64,000 nucleotides of DNA from Gordionus sp. m RMFG-2023 (taxonomy: Eukaryota > Nematomorpha > Gordioida > Chordodea > Parachordodidae), in assembly GCF_954871325.1 (NCBI RefSeq), contig NC_088777.1, positions 17,647,366 to 17,711,365 of the forward strand, given 5' to 3'. Positions 12,320 to 24,400 of this stretch are shown here, one piece after another; position 1 is the stretch's first letter; each line of letters opens with the position of its first letter. Under the pieces are notes generated by a model that saw only the letters and a program-made list of their open reading frames with translations, did not search any database and was not told where the DNA came from. The translations under genes were made by a program, and so were the position numbers.

Positions 12320-15043
12320 ATTCATGATTTTTTAAATATATATTATGAATAAATTTGGTATCTATCCAAATGAGAAATACACAAAATACAAATTTGATAG
12401 GTACTACCTTAAGACAATATCTATCATTAACCTAAGAATTTAGTATATGTTATGGTCGCTTAAATAAATGAATGTTTGATATGGTATAATATTATCTTCA
12501 ACTGGATAAGCTATGGTGATTTTTTATTGGACGAATATTTTTTAAAAGAATACTATTGGCTATTACATCGTGACACAGCTTTTATATATATTATAGATAT
12601 TTATAAATTAAATATTATTTTATTATGTGCAATTAATAAAAAAGAAGGTTTTATGTATGTTTTTTATTTTATGATAAAATAAAGAAAAATATTCTTCCCT
12701 ATACATAATTCGAATGTAGGGTTGAATACAAAAGTGTTGAAACCGGTTTTTAGGTTCGAACCGAACCGATATTTTTATTTTTTACTACCTGAACATTTAA
12801 CCGTTATTTTTATACGAACCTGAACTGACCGATATTGGTTTGGAGGGCATAAAGAAATATTGATTTAACATTAATAAAATATCACAAATTTTTTTATTTG
12901 TTTTTTATTCTACTCATAAACATTACTTATTAGTAAAAAAATTGAAAATTTATTTATGTTATCATTTTAAATGTTTTATTTAATAGAACTAGTCGTCGAT
13001 TTTTAAAAACGGCCCATTAAGATTTTATTTGCTCATAGCTATTAGTCGAGGCCGTTTAATAACACTAAATCGAACAATAATAACATGTTCCAAAATATGC
13101 TCTATATTAATTGTATATTTTTGTCCCAATATTTTATTTTCAAAATGGAGATAAAAAATTGAAAATTACTAAGAAAATGAAAATTGATTCCACGAAAAAA
13201 TTTCTTTTTTTTATTTTACATGAAAATTTTTTATAAAATTTATTATTTTAAGAAATTATTGATTTGATACCTTAAATACTCAACTTTTAAAAAGAGTTAG
13301 GGTGCAAAAACCGGAGGGTTCAGGGTTGGGTTCAAACTAATCGAAAATGTAGCAAATCTTTTTAAAAATGACCAAAATTAGTAAATCGATCGGGACAAAT
13401 AATATAATTACAAGAAACGGACAATAAAATCGAGATATCTCAGGAAAATATTTCAAACTTCAGAGCCAAATTAGACTTAGTTTTCAAGTTCTGAAGGCCA
13501 CTAATATTTAAATTCCAATAAAATAGATTTATTAATTTTTATGCTTGGCGCTTAGAGATCTATAAGGTAACCCGAGCTGGGCTGGCCGAGTAACTTCTGA
13601 AAAAATTTGAGTTAGATCGTAAAAAAATGTACGCGCCTTGCAAAAGCAGAATGCCCAACGTGCTTAAATAGAGAAAATTATTCTAAAGCCTAAATTTTTT
13701 AAAATATTATTTTAATTTTGCTTACAATTTTTATGATTAAATATCTACATAAACAAGATTTCTTTTTCCTTTTCCTACATTTTGTGTTAATTGCTAATAA
13801 CAAGAAACATGAAACCGAAATTTTCATCATTATTCATTATTTTTCCATAGAATATAAATCTGTATTTTAAAAAGTCGGGCCGGGTAAACTTAGTAAAATT
13901 ATAACTGTGTTGGATACAAATTTGTATGGATCGGGAATACACTAAATTCTACCGGGTCGAGCTTGAAAATTTTGCCATTTGCATACGTTTAATGGCCTCT
14001 CCAAAATAAACTATTTTATAGGTAAAAAATTAGAAAAATATAAAATAGGCTTAAAACAAATTTTTTAAACTGACGATTTTTTATTAGAATTAAATAAACA
14101 TATACAAAAATTTTGAACAATTAGCCAATCTTAAAAAATGCGATCCTTATTTTTCCCGAAGTTATAAAACAAATACTTAATTTTTTTAGTTTTTATAAAT
14201 AGAGGGCTTTCAAGGCTATCCAATGACACCAAATATAGGTCATTGTCGATTATATTTTTATGTGTAATGCACAATTAAAAAAAATTACACTTTAAACGCT
14301 ATATCTTCGGAACTAATGAAATAGGGCAATATAATGCAATAATCCTCACCACTATGCAAAATGTGATTTGATTTGAAAAATATTTCCAAAAATATTTTCT
14401 TTTTTTTACCTATTTATTATGGAATGACCTTAAAAAAGATGTCGGGAAATAGTTTAATTTACATATATCCCTGGTAAGACAAAATCATAGAAATTTGAAA
14501 GGAAATAATACCAGTTAAATTTGCAAAATTTTATCGATTTACGATAGAATAGAAGTATATTTATTTAAAATGAGATTTCACCAGTAAAATTGCGTGACAA
14601 ACAGATTTTAGTTCTAGCAGCGCGGTTGATATATTAAAGAAGGATCATTTTTTTAAGGCTAATATGATTGGAATTTGGTATATTTTTAAATTTTCAAAAT
14701 TTAAATAATTACATTCACTTTTTAATTACTAGTTTGAATTAGAAAAAAAACAGTTTGACTGATAACTTTTTGGGCACATTGATGAGATATAGAGATCTGT
14801 AAAATAGAAAATTTTCTGCATATGCCTGGTTTCAAATTATTTTTAGATCTAGGTCCGCTGTCGCCCCAATTTTTAAAAAAGCTTATAAGGAAAATTTTCA
14901 ATTTCAAAATATTTATTTTAATTCATTTAATTTAAATATTCTGCAATGACCGTGATAATTTAATGATGTTTATCAATTTTATTTTATTTATTAAAAAATT
15001 ATCATAAAGAAAATGAATCAGGGAACTTAATTTATAAATTTGT
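12320..15043. other. AT-rich stretch with repeat scraps
   Basis: Contains AACCGGTTTTTAGGTTCGAA-type sequence near 12740, a GTCGATTTTTAAAAACGG fragment near 12994 that matches the hAT miniature at 52819-53043, and otherwise no supported feature in about 2.7 kb. Confidence 0.35.
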
Positions 15044-15051
15044 ATATATAT

Positions 15052-16908
15052 CAGAGACCTGCAGAGGTACCATTTGCACGGCTCGGCCCGGCCCGGTTTT
15101 AAATTTTTTAGGCCCGGCCCGGATATTTTAAAAAAAAAATTTTACGGCCCGGCCCGGATATTTTTTAAAAAATTTTTTTACAGCCTGCCCGGATTTAAAA
15201 ATTTCAGGCCCAGCTCGGAATTTTTTAAAATTATATTCGACCTGGTATATACAAAAATTCACCTATGAGGTATTTTACCATATTTTTCAGCGAGTATTAT
15301 CTCTTATTATTTAAAAAATACATGTAAAAAGCTAATATTTTGAGAATATTATATTGAATTTATAAAAATTATAAAACTGTTATTTATAAAAATGGATATT
15401 TTGAGCATATATTATATTTTATATTGCATTTATAAAAATAAAACTAATATTCATAAAAATGGTAATAATATTTGTCATTTACTATATTTTATATTACATT
15501 TAAAAAAAATAAAACTAATATCTAATTTATAAAAATGGGAAATATTTTGAGAATATAATATATTGTATTTAATTTACAATTTAATTTATAAAATAAAAAT
15601 AAATCGCTATTTAAAAAAATGCATGTATAATAAATAGTATTTTGAAAATATAATCTAATTGCTCATATTAATATAATTTATTTTATAATATAAATTTTTA
15701 ACAAAAGAAGATAATTGTATTATATAATATTGTAAAAAAAAATAATGAAAAATGTTGGATAAAAAACTATCATGACTCAAGGTAAAATATAATAAATGCA
15801 ATAAATATTTGACAGTTTGCAAAGTAAAAAACCAGCATGATTGACGAAACCCTATACTCAAGAAAGATATTAAAAATTCACAAATTATCATGAAGAAAGA
15901 GAATATCTACCTCTTCAGGTTGAAGATTACTTCTTCTTTCTTCAAGAATTCTCCCAGTAGTGGAAAAATTCCGCTCACAGCTTGCACTTGAAGCAGGAAT
16001 TGCCAATACCCGTTTTGCCAATTTTGCTAAAATTGGAAATTCGCTTTGATGAGCCGCCCACCACTATAACAAATTATCCACCTTAAATGTTTCATCTATT
16101 TTTTTATTTATGTAATTATAATATTCATCATCGGGTATTGACATATTACCAGAATTACCATCGCCCCATTTGTCATAAAACGATTCAGTTTGTTTAACAA
16201 CAGTCGTAATTTGACTGGTCGATGGTATTTAATTTACTTCCTGAGCCTCTTGTAATTTAATATAATCTTTTATATAGTTATCCGTCATCTTGCGATCTGT
16301 CCCTGACAACATACGTAATTGCTTGAATTTGGGACAGAGAAATAGAGAAATAAAATGATACTTGTGTAAAACAAATTTTTCAATTAAAAAATGCTTTATA
16401 TTAAGTAAAATCAATTTTATTTCTCCTTTTCGCTTTGAAAGGTATTACAAACTTTAAGAAGTGATATTCCTTTATTTGATTGTTTTGGTAAAATATATTC
16501 TAAAAATTTAGATATGAATTATAAAAAAATATATTAATAATACTTGAATATTGGGGCTTATTTAAGATATTCCTTTATTTGATTGTTTTGGTAAAATATG
16601 TTGTAAAAATTTAGATATGAATTATAAAAAAATATATTAATACTTTGAATAAATTTGCAGGAAATTAATAATTAGATCGATCTGTGGGTTGTTAGGTAGT
16701 GTTAACCATCACCCAATATTATATTAATCATAACTATAATATAATATAATCTTATAACCATTAACTCATAATGTAAAAATTTTTATAAAAAATATTAAGG
16801 CCCGGCCCGGGTTTAACAATCTTAGGCCCGGCCCGGATATATTTTAAAAAAATTTTTTAGGCCCGGCCCGGGTATATTTAAAAAATTTAAAATACCTGCA
16901 GGTCTCTG
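15052..16908 (-). mobile_element. hAT element with CGGCCCGG subterminal repeats, 8-bp TSD
   Basis: Ends CAGAGACCTGCAG and CTGCAGGTCTCTG form inverted repeats, flanked by an exact 8-bp duplication ATATATAT (15044-15051 and 16909-16916). Just inside each end are repeated GGCCCGGCCCGG blocks. On the minus strand, 15900-16200 encodes the C-terminal dimerisation domain of a hAT transposase (FPILAKLAKRVLAIPASSAS, then CERNFSTTGRILEERRSNL), preceded by a plausible linker. The catalytic region is missing, so this 1.86-kb copy is internally deleted. A 97-bp tandem duplication sits at 16467-16647. A related 341-bp miniature is at 24825-25165. Confidence 0.88.
16467..16647. repeat. 97-bp tandem duplication inside the hAT element
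   Basis: The block beginning TTCCTTTATTTGATTGTTTT occurs twice head to tail, the copies differing at a few sites. Confidence 0.7.
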
Positions 16909-17392
16909 ATATATATCAAATAGGATTAAAAAAAATTTTTACGTGATATATAGCGCATATGCCCTCTGACGTTGAATTAACAACAGAGCTACGCTAGGTT
17001 TTCCTCATTTCCATCTAATTGGAACATAAGAATTGGGGTTGTAAAGTTAAAAAATATGAGGAGCCCTCTACACGTTTATGCGCAAGCCGCACGTACTTGT
17101 ACGCGCAACATTTCGAAAAATGTTACAGACATCCATAGGCTTTAAGAAAAAGGGTGGGGTAGAAAAAAGAACCTACGCCTAAGGGCTGCAGTATAAGTTA
17201 ATTACTTTAAAGGTGGGTTGTGACTGATTTTAAATTTAAGTTTTTTAGTTAAAGCCGTGAATCGTTACTATCAAAAATTAAAATTTAAAGAGCATACCAA
17301 TTCAATTTCGGTTTGTCCTGAACTAATAGCAATGGTTTAGAAATTACTAGTTGAGATTAACGTTATAAATTTTAATCAAGCCCAGAGATTTT

Positions 17393-17665
17393 TCATTTAA
17401 AATATCTATCCTTAATCCGTAAGAGTTTTTTGATGGAATTTTTACAGTTGTTTAATTTGATAAATTGTTTCATATTTAAGTTTAGTTCCATTACATCTTT
17501 TATAGTTTTATAATACCATATAGATTTATATTTTCTGTATTCTTTCTTATTATAAGTGTAGAGCCCTGTAATGGCATCGTGAACTAGATTATGATGTGAG
17601 CTAGGAATTGGATACGACGTTTCTTTAAGGTAATATAAATTGGGGTATGTTTTGATATTCTCCAT
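17393..17665 (-). CDS. 90-aa basic protein, unrecognised
   Basis: A complete frame from ATG (17663-17665) to TGA, with an in-frame TAA two codons upstream fixing the start. The protein is Lys/Tyr/Asn-rich and basic, has no membrane segment or signal peptide, and its composition is less biased than chance AT-rich frames (for example KETSYPIPSSHHNLVHDA near residues 14-31). It lies head to head with the ENTPD-like gene, about 0.8 kb away, so the two could share a promoter region. I do not recognise a family; a small mitochondrial or ribosome-associated protein is only a guess. It could still be a chance frame. Confidence 0.4.
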   Translation of the reverse strand: MENIKTYPNLYYLKETSYPIPSSHHNLVHDAITGLYTYNKKEYRKYKSIWYYKTIKDVMELNLNMKQFIKLNNCKNSIKKLLRIKDRYFK

Positions 17666-18489
17666 AGATTATTATTTGATATCACTTTTGGGTAAAAGAT
17701 GTCATTTATAGTTCGGAGACAGTTATTTATCAATGATTGCAGTCTTCTATTCTCTGTTTATTGATTTCCCATATAATCTTAATTCATAAAATCACATGAT
17801 AATACTAAATAATGGGTAACAATATTGTTATCAAACTGTAATTAAGAAATAAAAAGCCAATATTTATGAAATGAACCATTTTATATAAAAAATTAAATTT
17901 TTTCGGAACATTCAGGTCATCGTTCCGTTCCTTTCACGTTTCATATTTTTACACAAGTTCCGTTTGTTTAGGTTGATTTAGTAGCATAGTCTGGATTTAT
18001 CCAACATTGCATCTATAAAATATTTATATTTTATAATTTATAAATGTTATAAACGTATTCTTATTTTGTATAACTTTAAAATTATTTAGGATACTTTTGA
18101 GTTTCCTGAAATGAATAGTAAATATTTTTTGCCTCCTTATTTTTTAAAACTTTTCTTCTTTTTTTAAATTCATTTTTAAATTATGATATTCAATCAGGCA
18201 AAAAAAAAGAAAAATAGAAAGGAAATATAGCATTCATATTTTTCTCACTAGGGTCTATATCTAATTGGTTTTACCGACGGCTCAGCCCGTGGGGCAGTTG
18301 ATGGGTTAGCTCTCTGTGACTCTAATACGATGTTCACTTAAAAAAGGGTTTTATGATTTTTTCAGCTTGAGAATCTTTTAAAATTGTCGATTTATTGATA
18401 TCGCATATCACCTTATGAAATTTTGAACTGAATTTTAATATTTAATAAAATAGAAAGGTAGCAACAATAACATTCATTAGAATATTTAG

Positions 18490-21400
18490 TCTTGCGAAAT
18501 CTTTTTTCTTGGATCCGAGCTTTAAACGGGTTATAACCCTCATTCTGGCTACGCATATTTGCGTGCTAATCCTTGCCATATGGCAATTGTTCAATAATCA
18601 AGCAATTTACTTAAAATCTTACCCCTTGGACAAATTGAAAACTCCGTTATACAAACATATCTTAGACAAGGATAATCCTTCCAGGAATAGGGGAAATTTA
18701 AATTTTAATGTAGACGAAAAGTACGCCATTATCATAGATGCGGGCAGTAGTGGGAGCCGAATTTTTGTCTATCAATACTATTTCGATATTCCTCCCACTA
18801 ATTCTAATAGCAAGGGATCTAATCCTAACAACGAGGATAGCAATAAATTTAAAGGAATACCCGTGGATTATCTGAAAATTGATTTGGCCAAAAATCCAGA
18901 TAATTTGAATGAAACTTTAGTGCACAAGATATCTCCAGGTAATAAAAATATAATACATATATAATTGAAACTTTATGAACTTAATTTTAATTATTTTGAC
19001 ATTTTATCCTTATTACACTTTATTATTTATTACTTATCCCCAAATGTTGATTTTTATTTTACAATTAAAATGGTGTTCAGTATAGAAAACTGATTTATAT
19101 TTAGCATTATCCATGCATTAATAAAATTGAAGGTAATTTTTGTTTTTGCACCGCGATAACCAATTAAGGCCTATCCTCATTCGCTGACAACGCCACTATC
19201 TCTGCCGAATATCTTTTTACGTTGATTGACTCCGTCATCTTGAAAATCCCTGCTTCTAAATTGAGTGGTACACCCCTTTACATAATGGCCACTGCCGGCA
19301 TGAGGCTGATCGAGCCACTTCAACAAGAAGCCATATTGAGCGATTGCAGGCGGGACATAGCAACTAAATACCCCCAACTTGTGTTTCCTCCCTCGCACAT
19401 TCAAATCATCAGTGGCACCATGGAAGGCGTTTATGCCTGGATAGCCATCAACTACATATTGGGAAAGTTCGACGCGCATGATGATGAAAGTTATATTCCC
19501 GCTTATCTCATTTAAAAAAAATTATTGTGGTATATTTTGAAAATATGCATAAATTTAGCAAACCTTTGGACTATTGATGTTTAAACATCTAAAAGTTATT
19601 TTAGTAATGTTTAGGCCTTTAAATATAGTTTTACCCTTGTCAAAAAATATTATATATATTAAGGTATCTTAGAAACGAAACAAACTGTGGGTATATTAGA
19701 TATGGGAGGTGCTTCACTCCAGATAGCCTTTCAAGTCCCTGTCAATTATTCAACCGCATTACTCGGTCGCTACTCCTCTAATCTCACCGATAAAATATCC
19801 CAGGCTAAAGTCATTTTAAACGACTCTCTCCTCGATATAGATATCGGTGGCGGTGTTAAATCTTTCAGAAATTACAAGCTTTATGTAAGAACCTTCCTAG
19901 GTTTCGGTGCCAACGAGATCATCGATAAATACCAACACAGTTTGCTCTCCTCGCAGTAAAGAAAATATCTAATTCTAAATTTGCTAAAACAAATTTAAAA
20001 TATAACCTAATATTTTACAAAAATTATGAGAAAAAAATTGTTCTATGAGAAAAAACAACTAGATATTTGGTCTTGAATTGATAAGTTGAAATTTCTTTTC
20101 GTGCATGGACCTCATAGCTTAATAATGTATATTAATCAGAGATTGACCGATATTCGCTGTATCGGACTACATTATTTTTTTTGTATCTACCGATACCATG
20201 ATAGTATCAAGTTGGGTATCTGCTTAAAAGATGGTATCAGTGCATGTCTAACATTAATTATATAATTAAGTAATGCATTTAAAACAATTAGCATTCATTA
20301 TATTAGTAACTTTAGAAAAGGCCATGCTGATTCGCTTCATATTTGTAAAATTTACGTTTTATAATATCCATTTCTTTCTGCACATACTTATTACTAGGGT
20401 AATTAACGATGACATTAAATATTCTTATAGTAATATTTTGGTTAGGTCAAAATTTTACCAATGAACATTTTTTTAACATGCAAATAAAAAAATTTTAAAT
20501 GTCCATAGACGTTTAATTTATCAAATATGTTCAGCCAATTCTACTTTTCAAAATATCACAATTTTGAGAGATGATAGTTTAAGTATTCTTAAATAAATTC
20601 ATTTTATTTAAATTATTTTTACACTTATTTAAAAATAATTAAAATTTCATTTTTTTTCCGGCACGGCACAATAATAAATAAATAATTAAATTTATTTCAT
20701 CATTCCTATTAATTGTGTGTTTAGATATTAGATCTAACAAACTTAATAATTTTTAAAACAAATTTTACATGCGCCCCTGCCCATTTTATTTTAGATCTAA
20801 CCTATCTTTCAACGTATCTGATCCTTGTTATCCTACAGACTATGCCTACAATATTTCCAAAGCCTCCTTAATTGGTACCGGAGATTTTGTTGCCTGTTAT
20901 TCCAAAGGTCTGGCCCCTTTCTTAAAGCTTAATGCTCCTTGTTCACTCTCCCCTTGTTCATTGGCCGGGGCACATAGCCCGCCTTTGTTTCGCTTCCATC
21001 AATCCCGAAAACTCTCTAGAGTCGCCCTCGATAAACCTAACTCACATTTATCTTATAATAAACTCAATGACATATCCTCACGACTCTTGCACCCTCAAAA
21101 CCTTCGTCCCGAAATGCCGGATGCTCTCTTTAATGGAACAGCTAACCTTTCCATCCCCCCTCTAAACAATCTTGCTGATTTATCACGCTCCTTAGATGAT
21201 ATGAATTCTAACCCATTAAGCCCTTCCGCTCACCTCAAATTTTACGGTTTTTCTGAATTTTGGTACTCGGCTCATGATATCCTTTCTATGGGTGGTCCTT
21301 ACGATCCTGTTGCTTTCAAACGTTCGGCTTCCGCCTTTTGTCGCAAATCGTGGTTCGAATTGGAGTCTATTCGGAGTTCATATGTCAATGCTGACGATCA

Positions 21401-24400
21401 CAGACTTACCCATCAGTGCCTCAAATCGGCATGGATGTATGCTGTTCTCCATACAGGATTCGGTTTTCCTGAACTTAGTGGAACACCGGTTTGATATCTT
21501 ATGGATAGTGAGGAATGGAAAAAATAAACAAGATAAGATATATATTAAAGGTCTGCAAAGGGCTGGTTTTAGTCCTTGGGTAATTCCATACCAAATCGAT
21601 AACTTTTCGGCCCGACCCTTTTAATTTCGATAAAATTTTGCATACTGAGAGAATATCATTAGAAAGCATCGAATCCAAAATTTTAGTCTCCTAGTACTAA
21701 TAGTTCTTTAGATATCAATCGTCAAAAGTCCCAAAAATGACCTTTTTCGAAAAATACGATTTTTGAAATTCAGATAAATTAAAAAATAATGATTTTAAAA
21801 ATATAAGTTATATGTCATTTTGTAACTCTATTAAAGGCCTTTTATTAAATATTAAGGATTTTTTGAAATAATATTGTTGCAGTTTTTATTTACGTTATAA
21901 ATTTTAAACATAAAAATTCCAGGTGTTTCGCTTTCTAATTTTTTTTGAATTTAATATTTTCTAATTCTCTAACTTTATATCTATTCATAAAAAAATTTTA
22001 AACTTGGGACAGCCATGGGTTTTTTAGTTATTACGATTTAAAATATCAAAAAATAAATATATTTTTCAAAAATAAATAGCGCTCCTTTATAAAATAACCT
22101 GTTTTTCTCTGGAACTAGTACTAGGAAGCTAAAATTTTGGATTCGATGCTTTCAAATGATATTCTCTCAGCATACAAAATTTTATCGAAATTAAAAAGGT
22201 CGTGCCGAAAAGTTGTCGATTTGGTATGGAATTACCCCCTAACGCCTGCCCATTGTTTTTTGAAAATTTATCCGTTTGCCCGCTCATTTATCTAAAAATT
22301 TTGTTTAACCCTCCCGCTAGCCCAATGTTTAAAAATTATTTTCTTGGTTGGTTTGGCTTTTTAATTATTTTATTTTACAGGGTTTCTCATTCAAAAAGGA
22401 AAAAGTCTCAATCAAAAAAGGAAAAGTGTCAATCATAGAAGTAAAAGGTCTCATTAAAAAAAATGTCCTAGGCTTAGGAAAAAGTCCGATCAAAAAAGGA
22501 AAAGATTTAATCAAAAATGGAAAATGTTCAATCAAAAGAGGTAAAGTGTAAAACAAAAAAAAGATGTCAATCAAAATAGGAAATTTTTGTCATATTTCTT
22601 AAATTTGAAATTTTTTGTTCTTATTTTATTTCTAACTTTCTACAACTCTTTAAGTCATTTTTAATCTTTATTTTTTTTAATCTTTTCACAAATTTTTTTT
22701 TCCTCTCATTTTTGATCATTCTTTTTTGTGAATTATTTATAATTTTCACTTTATTTTTATTTCTCATTATCAGACAATTTACTTTTTATTGGTATTTTTT
22801 GAATATCAAATTATTGAATTACAATTATGATGTATAATATAGTAAGAAACAAAAATTTATATTAATCATTAATAATTTCCCCTCTTCTACATTTTGGAAT
22901 ATAAGTCTCCATATTTTTGGATATTTTTTGCATTCTCCTCAGATATTTCTCTCTTCATGCTCTATGAAAAAATCCTTTCATTGAAAAACATATTTTCTAT
23001 GGGATTAAGATTAGGACTATATGATGGTATATATTTATTATTGTATGGCCTCTTCTTTCTATCGATTTCCTTTGATGAAATGGAAAATTATCCACCACGA
23101 AAATCATATTACTTTCTTAAAAATTATTTACTATTTCATTTGCAAAGTTTCTAAAGTGTATAGCGTTGGGCTATTTAGAACCTCGAATCTGAATATTCCC
23201 GCAATCATGCGAGCAGCTATGATAATATAATTCATTGTCTTTATCCCTTGAGTATTTTTAATAGCCTTTTTATTTATTTGTGAATATCCATATAACCGCC
23301 TCATTGATATTGAAAACTTGCTCTCATCTAGAAAGATAAATTTTTCATTCATACAAACCAATTCGTGTATTCTTTGCGAATCTCGATATTTGATTCTCTG
23401 TTTTCTCTAACTGAACATAGTGAGACCCTTTTAAAACTATACCTAAATCCTGATAGTAACCTTGATACAGTATTTCTTGATATTTCTACATTATATCTTT
23501 TTTAATCATTTCACATAACTTTTTTAAGGATAAAGTGCAATCCAAATTTTTAATTTAATATATATTCTTCCTCTTCCTGATTTAATTTCCTGCATGCATG
23601 CATGTCTCCTTAGGGTAAACTTTTTTGAGATTAGAGTATTTTATATTTGTCACAAATTTGTAGCTCATTTTAAAACATGGCTCAGGCGCGTACGCAGCGG
23701 GGGGGGGCATGGGGACAACCCCCCCCCCCCCCCCTCAAAGCCAAAAAATGCAGACTCCGGATTATATTTTTCAAAAATATTAATATTAATTTATATTTGT
23801 TAATATTTATTCCTATCTCATATATATATATTTAATTACATTTATTTTTCACATTCATCTACTAAGTTATTTTGTCAATTAATTTCGATTTCAAGTTTTC
23901 CTTGGCGTAATATTTACCTAATATTTTCAAATATTAGTGGCGTAATATTTATCTAAATTTCTAGTCAAATAATAATTATCTCTGAAACTTTTTGTCTAAC
24001 AGGGAGAAAGAAGTTGCAAGCTTGTCCAACGAGATCGAGTCTCCGCCATCAAACATAACAGCTTTTATAGAGTTAGAAGATCCGATTACTAATGCTATTA
24101 CTGAAATATCACAATGGCTTGAAAGAAATATTTCCTCAGAAGCAAGAAAATTATTGGATTTAATACTTATACTCCAAATTTTTTTCCTCATTAGAATGTA
24201 TCATTTAATTATACAACTATTTTATGTAATACTTTTCAAAAATATGACATTGATTAATAGCGGAGAGCATTTTATTAGAATTCAAGGAAATTAGAGCTAA
24301 TGTTGATGAAGAATTTCATATTATATATGTTATTGTTGAGTCAAAAGCACGGCTATACGTGTTTAATATTTGTCCCCTCGACTTGCAGCAAGCAAGCTCA

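Noticed and set aside
12476-12682. 68-codon plus-strand frame rich in Tyr/Ile/Phe
   Set aside because: Composition follows the AT bias of the DNA and there is no conserved motif; typical chance frame.
15074-15268. Gly/Pro/Phe-rich 64-codon frame
   Set aside because: It is the CGGCCCGG subterminal repeat of a hAT element; the same kind of frame occurs at 24987-25238 and 53419-53610.
19177-19479. 100-codon minus-strand open frame
   Set aside because: Antisense to ENTPD-like exon 2; that exon's plus frame carries conserved apyrase motifs.
20932-21624. Two alternative plus-strand frames overlapping the large apyrase exon
   Set aside because: The third frame holds FYGFSEFWYS and other conserved residues; these are shadows, and one runs into a transposon.
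22202-22574. Lys-rich and Phe-rich frames on both strands
   Set aside because: They translate the tandem TCAATCAAAAAAGGAAAAG units of a mariner-like inverted end.
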